Below, piece after piece: positions 58,218 to 64,000 of a stretch of 64,000 nucleotides of DNA (position 1 is its first letter; the number at the start of each line of letters is the position of its first letter). Where the stretch lies: positions 218,545,765 to 218,609,764 of the forward strand of contig VDFB02373365.1 of the NCBI GenBank assembly GCA_007258455.2, given 5' to 3'. A program made the translations under genes and the position numbers. This stretch comes from Sequoia sempervirens (Eukaryota; Streptophyta; Pinopsida; Cupressales; Cupressaceae). Below the pieces are notes generated by a model that was given only the letters and a program-made list of their open reading frames with translations, did no database searches and was not told where the DNA came from.

Positions 58218-59249
58218 TGTTAAACATGCACAAGACAACTAATAGGGGGGGTGAAACAATTGTCACACAAATTCAAACTTCAAGCCTTATCACTTATCAA
58301 ATCTTCAACCACACTATTTTGTTATTAAATATGAGCTTGAGACACAAATAATTGAAAATAAATCAACACAATGAACACCATATTTTTATGTGGAAAACCC
58401 AATAAGGGAAAAACCATAGTGAGGGTTAACTCACACTATATAGTATTTTCAAAAGAGGCTCATTGGAAAAAGGACTCACTATCCAAGTACAAAGGCCCAC
58501 TACCTACAAAAAGAACTCATTTCCCAACAAGGAGGCTCACTTCCTACATAGGATTATACAAAATAGAATAAGGCTTTTCAACCCAAAAATGAATTGGAAA
58601 GATGCAACTATCATGTGTTGATATAGTTCTAGAGATGCTCACAACTGTTTCCTTTCTAATTACACCTTCACATTCATTACTTACTCACTATTTCTTTTTT
58701 CTCTTTTCTATTGTCTACACAAACTTACGACACTTCCACACACAAAAACCATTCGCCATATATTTATATATATCCGATCTCCATCGCAAGCACGAATTAG
58801 GTCAGCCTAATTAGATGCAATTCATTTATAAAAGATATCAACTATCAGCTCCACAAAATATTTTCAAAATGTAATTTAACCATTAGCACATTACATTATG
58901 TTGGGTCGGACCAAAAAATAGATCGTAGATAAGTTTTCATATAATATCAAAATTATCTTAACAAGTTAGCCATGAATAGTCTTCAACACAACCAATAAAA
59001 TAATGTCACTTAATTGTATGGGCATGAGAACATGAAATAACCTGATCATGCATGCCTTTAACATCTATTAGTAGTTTATGAAAACTGCAACCATAAATTG
59101 TCAACTACAGAGAAAATACAAACTAGAATACCAAAGAGCCATTGGAGAAGATAAGTTAGTTATATGCATTGGTTTAAGAGTACCGGACCGAACTACGAAC
59201 ATGGTGATATTAATGACAACATATAGATAACTTACTCATTTTTCCAACA
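58218..59249 (-). repeat. LARD-D 3' LTR
   Basis: It starts TGTTAAACATGCA and ends TTTTCCAACA on the plus strand. It matches 63546-64000 (for example TGAACACCA, then TTTTTATGTGGAAAACCCAA). On the minus strand it carries the AGTGAG(T/C)C boxes at 58556-58438. Confidence 0.85.
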
Positions 59250-59270
59250 ATCTCCTCCTTTTTCATTGAT
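59250..59270 (-). other. LARD-D polypurine tract
   Basis: On the minus strand ATCAATGAAAAAGGAGGAGAT precedes the LTR start TGTTGGAAAA, as in LARD-B. Confidence 0.75.
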
Positions 59271-59279
59271 GGAAACATG

Positions 59280-61330
59280 TACAAAAATTCTCCTTCTTTC
59301 CTCAGAAACTTTTAACTCTGTCCACTATCTCCAACACTGTCCTCCTTTGACATCAATGGAAAAGGGAACTAATACTGAGTGTAAACATGGTGACATCAAA
59401 ATTTCAAAAGATTTCAAAAAACTTCAAAAACTTCCAACAATCCAGAACTTTTAAGCATACAAAAATTTAGTGAAGATGAAATTCTTCACCTGGAACACCT
59501 TCTTATACCTTTCTTTGAGAACTGGATACAACTTCTTCTAGTTAAAAACAACAAACTCCATTTTTGTGCATGTACTTTCGAATAATCCCAACAGAGTAAA
59601 AGAGGGTGACCAATCTACAATAGAACATTGTTTCTCAACATCTTTTACATCAATAAGAATTCTAGAAAGATGCTCTAACCGGACTTCAACAATTTATTTA
59701 AGGAGCCAGAAGGTCTTTGTCACATCATCTATGTCTTTGTGTAAAGATTAGTTCAACCTATAGTTCACCAACTCTCATCCTTTGCTTCTGTTCTTTATCT
59801 TCGAATATATCGAAATTATTTCCAATGTCATTCACCTTGACTTCAATTGCTTCAATTCTGCTTCTAAAATTATCTATAGTTGCAGGCCACCTAAGACAAT
59901 ATTTTTAAACATCTAAAATGTCTTTAAAACACTTCTTTGAGCCACAATCAATCCAAAAAATCTCTACATAGCCTTTTTACATCTCCTTTCCACCAAGACT
60001 CCCATCTTACATCCTTCCAGACCTTCAAGCAACATCCTTTCTTCAACAATCTCAAACAGATTGTCTAGCAAGAAATAAATAACAATAGATACTCCAATAC
60101 CTTTCTGAAGTAGATAATCTGCCAATGCATCATCAATTTTAGTTTGTGAATAGGTGAGGCAGCATTCCATAGTTCACCAATCTTCTTCATTTTTTTTTCA
60201 ACTATCATAGAGTAGATGTCATTAGGATCAGGGGATTTAGTACCATTCATAGATTCTTTCTCCTTTTCATCCAAAATTTCAATGATGTCTTTATTCATTT
60301 CTTTTCCATTTTTCTCTTATGAAGGGGAATCACTGATAACAACCTCCATTTTTATTTTTCTAGAGGAATATCCCACTTGAAATTGACTTGATGCAAATAT
60401 ACTAGAGCAAGGGTTTGCTTGCAAAGATGAGGAACACAATCTGCACATATTTTCATTATCTTCCAAAGACTCTAGATGTGTGTAAATTTGCTTTCCAATA
60501 GGGATACCAGATTCCCACATCACATTATCTTTTCTCGGTAGAGAATTTAGAAAGTAAAACATTAGACATACCAACAAGGATCTGAAATGAAAGGGATAAT
60601 TCTCAACCAATGACATTCAAACATTTTCAAGAAAATTCTCAAGTAACAAGCTACATTAACCAAACTATCTATTTTCCTTAACCATCATGTGGGAAATATG
60701 TACGGAAATATCCGAAGTTAAACTTTCACGATTTCTGAAATAAATTTTGTATGAGATACCTTACACAACATACCTAACGGTTGAGTCAACAAGTGTATCA
60801 ATCAACAGTTCTCTAAGATATCTACTAATGCCATTCAACTCCTCCACATCTTTATACTTCACATTTTTCTTTCCAAGTAGTTCTCCAACATTGCATAATC
60901 CAGTGATCGCTTTGATAGCTTCCATTGAGATCAAATAGGGTTTGTCCAAAACAATGCTTCCATCCTTGAAACAGTTCAACAAGAATAAGATAACCTCTTT
61001 ATCTGTAATCCATAAAAAAATCACTCTATAAATCCATCCCTACGGTTTTTATATTTTGTAATTTGACTTCACTCAACCCTAGTTCATTTCCTTTCATTTT
61101 CCTATGATCATATTCTTCTACTTCGATGCTTTTTAACTTTAGAGAGGTAACACCACATGAACCACTGTCCATTGCTTTGCTTTCTTGAAATTTACCGAAA
61201 CATCTTCCATTTTCTTCTTTCTTTTCGTAATTAGAGAAAAGGTTTCCAGATTACCTAAATCAATCTTTGAATTACCTTTAGAAAGACTTCGAGCAAACCT
61301 CAATATTTCTTTAGACCACCTTCTAAAGAC
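59280..61330 (-). pseudogene. LARD-D second ORF (function unknown)
   Basis: Fragments in several frames match the LARD-B second ORF in order: LDKPYLISMEAIKAITGL (about 60930), FHFRSLLVCLMFYFLNSLP with WESGIPIGKQI (about 60540-60590), EILDEKEKESMNGTKSPD (about 60270) and ADYLLQKGIGVSIVIYFLLD (about 60100). Many frameshifts and stops break it. Matching blocks in both copies at similar spacing show that this ORF belongs to the element and is not a chance insertion in one copy. The protein family is not recognised. Confidence 0.6.
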
Positions 61331-61587
61331 TTTAGATGCACAATTAACCAAAAATCATAACAAATTTTTACTTAACCTCTATCTAGTTTTCCCTAAGTGC
61401 ATTAAATGCGGAAAACAAAAAAATCTGCTAAACACACACTTCACTTAGCACAAAAAAACTTAATTTGGTCCGAAAATCCTTATACCAACATATTTTTCTC
61501 CAGTTCCTTTTACAAAACCTTTGAATAAACATTCTTAACATTTCAAGCACGTGTTAGCCTCTGACATGCCATTCCTCTAGGGGGTTT

Positions 61588-63475
61588 TTATGATCTTTTC
61601 ATAATGCTCCCCCTAAGACCATGCTTATTCTAAATTCTAAATAAGTCATTTGTTCTAAATGAGGGTACAGATGCATCAAGAGTCTCAAGTTTTTCTTCTT
61701 CTTTCTTCTTCCATACCTTATCCATTTCTTGCTTCATCTCTTCTTTGTCAAACTTCTTTACTGATTCACTCTTCTCTTCTAGAGTAGACTTATTTCCTTT
61801 CTTATTCTTCCAAATTTTAGATACATGTCCAAAGGTTTGTTGTAGTTATAAAAATTCACACCTTTCTGATTAATTTGTCCTCCATTATTCCTTGATCTAC
61901 ACTAATTCGCTCTATGTCCAAATTTATTGCAAGTATAGTAGTAGAGATTAAAGAATTGATTCATTCTGCCTTCATTAAACCTATTCCCCATTACTCGACT
62001 GATCTTTCTCACTTGAGATTTGTATTCTATAGCCTTATGTCCAAACTTCCCACATTCAAAAAAAATTTCAGAAAGAGAACCAAAAAACTAGTTTATCCTA
62101 CTCCTGCATTTAGTTGCTCTATGATCATATTTTTTACAAGAAAAGAAAAAACCATCAAAAGAGGGGTACCTCTCGGTATGTGCAGGATCATCATGGAAAA
62201 AAAAGCCCTTAAGTGGCAAAAAATTTAGAAAATTTAGAGTTAGGCAATTTGACGTAAAAATTTGAATAAGTTATTTACATTATTTCAAAAATATGTAAGA
62301 ATAGAATATATAGAAAATTAAATGTAGTTTCTAAACTAATAGGTTTATTTATAAAATAAAAAAAATCTATTTGGTGAAAATTTGAAATTTCAATGTAGTA
62401 GTACTTAAATTTTAGGGGAAAAATGAGAAGTAGGTGTTTGTCTGACCACCCTAACCACAATAAAATGATAATATTTTTTTATAATATTTTAGAAATAAGT
62501 AGAGGACTCATACTCGGATGTGATGCATCTTTTTTTGTAATTTTTTTCCAAGTAAATAATTAATTATGAATTTTTTATTACAACTTTTAAAAAATATAAA
62601 AACCTGTATGTCTAACCACCTTAACTTGGTCAAAACTTCATGAATTTTAATTTTTCTCTTTTTAATCCTATAGTATGCGAAGCATAGAATGTGACACATC
62701 TTTTGGATTCAAAAAATGTGATATCGTTTGAAAGATATAGAAATTTTTCAATCAACCTATCAACCATGAATTTAGTCGTAATTCAAATAGAAAATGAATC
62801 TTAATTATTTATTAAATTCAAAGTAAAGAATAATTTATAATCTCCTTTGAAAACTCTTTTTGTTTCATCAATTTTAGGAAAAAAAAATTCGTCAGCCACA
62901 TACCCTACACATACCCATCATATCGCCACTTTTTGGCCCATCATGATCCTGCACATACCCCTTTGTGCATTAGGTTGTCTCAAAGGTCGTCTTCTTACAA
63001 AATTCCTTCTATGCTTCATCTTTCCATGATTCTTTTTCACATCTTTAGAACTTTCACCAATATCAACTCCTAAGCCACCTTTGTCTTTACATGGTTTATG
63101 TCCTGCAAGCAGTTCTTCAAGTTTATCATAGCTAGATCTGAAATTACTTTCATAGAGTTTATCCTTTTCTAACTCAAATCTTAATTTTACTATCTCCTTC
63201 TCGAGTCTAGAACATTCATCAGACTTGTTCTACACCATTGTATTGAGACATTCTTCAATCCTTTTCTTCTCTTCTACTGTCAGTTTCAGTCCAATTATCT
63301 CTTGTTTCAGCTATTCACCTACTTCTTTGTGTCTTTCAATAAATTTCTTCAGCTATTCCTTCAATTTTTGAACACATTCATTTGCTTCATCAAGATTCTC
63401 TTTCAAATCTCTATTTTCTCTTTCCACTTTATCAAGGTCTTCAAGAGTATTCTGAAGCTCTCCTTTATCATCCAT
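61588..63475 (-). pseudogene. LARD-D Gag, interrupted by MITE-4
   Basis: It starts at ATG 63475 (MDDKGELQNTLEDLDKVE), parallel to the LARD-B start MEEMNDKGELxTKLENPYKV, and ends at TAA 61588 after GLRGSIMKRS (LARD-B: GHRGSIIKKL). Excluding MITE-4 it is about 1100 bp, the same size as in LARD-B. The N-terminal half is a predicted coiled coil (KLRFELEKDK, NLDEANECVQKLKE) followed by RQPNAQR. Four knuckle positions follow beyond the insertion: FFSCKKYDHRATKC, FFECGKFGHKAIEY, YYTCNKFGHRAN-stop-C and a fourth degraded one. Different residues are lost here than in LARD-B. Several TAG codons stand at Gln positions. Confidence 0.75.
62175..62959 (-). mobile_element. MITE-4
   Basis: A 785 bp copy with inverted ends GGTATGTGCAGGATCATCAT and GATCCTGCACATACC. 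It lies in the LARD-D gag just before the first knuckle. Flanks are CCTCTC and CCTTTG; the undisturbed LARD-B site reads CCTTTG on this strand, so the left flank has mutated. Confidence 0.83.
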
Positions 63476-63545
63476 TCAACCAATCTTTAGGATCTTCCTC
63501 AAGCGGTTAAGCTCTACACAAGGAACCAAAAGCTATGATACTAGT

Positions 63546-64000
63546 TGTTAAATAGGTGCAGGACAACTGAGAGCGGGGATGAATCAATTGTCACACTAAT
63601 TCAAACTTAAAGCCTTATCACTTATCAAATCTTTAACCACACTATTTTGTTATTAAATATGAGCACGAGACACAAATAATAGAAAATAAATCAACACAAT
63701 GAACACCAAATTTTTATGTGGAAAACCCAATAAAGGAAAAACCATGGTGAGGGTTAACTCACACTATATAATATTTTCAAAAGAGGCTCATTGTCCAAGT
63801 ACAAAGGATCATTGCCTACAAAAAGGACTCATTTTCCAACAAGGAGGCTCACTACCTATAGGGGACTATACAAAATAGAATAAGGCTTTTCAGCCCAAAA
63901 ATGAAATGGAAAGATGCACCTATCAAGTGTTGATACAGTTCCAGAGATGCTCACAACTACTTCCTTTTTTATTACACCATCACATTCATTACTCACTCAC
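63546..64000 (-). repeat. LARD-D 5' LTR (cut by window end)
   Basis: TGTTAAATAGGTGCAGGACA begins a copy of the LTR at 58218. About 455 bp are visible. Confidence 0.83.

Larger units (their letters stand above)
58218..64000 (-). mobile_element. LARD-D: second copy of the LARD-B family
   Basis: The 3' LTR is 58218-59249 (1032 bp). The 5' LTR starts at 63546 and runs off the window. The primer site follows in minus orientation at about 63543-63526 (TAGTATCATAGCTTTTGGTT), and a purine tract lies at 59270-59250. The interior holds Gag (63475-61588, with MITE-4 inserted) and the second ORF (about 61330-59280). No pol domain is present. Organisation, LTR length and protein sequences match LARD-B. 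The left flank of the insertion is CTCAT. Confidence 0.85.

Noticed and set aside
57767..58351. Leu/Ser/Pro-rich frames near the CT tract
   Set aside because: They are translations of CTCTCTCC repeats and run into the start of the LARD-D LTR.

Overview
This is nuclear DNA from a seed plant with a very repeat-rich genome, most likely a conifer. The evidence is dense nesting of plant-type LTR retrotransposons, CCCTAAA-type telomere-like DNA, plant pentatricopeptide (PPR) fragments and a plant mobile domain. I see no intact single-copy gene and no tRNA, rRNA or CRISPR array. Almost every coding region is broken by stops or frameshifts, so most of the window is an old transposon graveyard.

Regions 1-5541 and 47357-50125. 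The window opens in a minus-strand Ty1/copia fragment (gag start, primer-binding site (PBS), LTR). LARD-1, a 4 kb non-coding LTR element (214-4240, plus), sits in its LTR. Next comes LARD-C (minus), a related element. Its two LTRs (4969-5281 and 49856-50125) are now 44 kb apart.

Region 5542-47356 is a nest inside LARD-C. Copia-A (plus; target-site duplication (TSD) ATAGG) carries gag-PR-INT-RT-RH. Its 5' LTR was split by LARD-B (6467-31722; TSD TAATC). LARD-B has a zinc-knuckle Gag and a second large ORF but no protease, integrase or reverse transcriptase. A short terminal-inverted-repeat (TIR) element, MITE-1, landed in that second ORF, and a 17.8 kb Ty3/gypsy element of the Tat lineage (10096-27917, minus; TSD CTTAT) then landed in MITE-1. 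The order is LARD-C, Copia-A, LARD-B, MITE-1, Tat: five levels. Copia-A was also hit in pol by MITE-2 (34488-35262) and by LTR-III (35956-45115; TSD GTTGT), and LTR-III by MITE-3.

The Tat element has gag, protease, RT, RNase H, an additional RNase H and integrase on the minus strand. Its long 3' region carries a plus-strand (antisense) plant-mobile-domain ORF with a coiled-coil tail. Related GGTCCGCCAC-type tandem arrays lie near both ends of the element.

Region 50126-58217 holds a degenerate six-exon gene-like structure of unknown function. Its third intron contains about five tandem copies of a 280 bp unit, each a long hairpin made from a PPR gene fragment. Then follow AT-rich DNA, 2.1 kb of degenerate telomere-like repeats and a CT-rich tract.

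Region 58218-64000 is LARD-D (minus), a second copy of the LARD-B family, carrying MITE-4 in its Gag and running off the window end. LARD-B and LARD-D share LTR, PBS, Gag and second ORF, and both lack pol. This makes them a recurrent coding but pol-less family whose LTRs resemble those of Copia-A.
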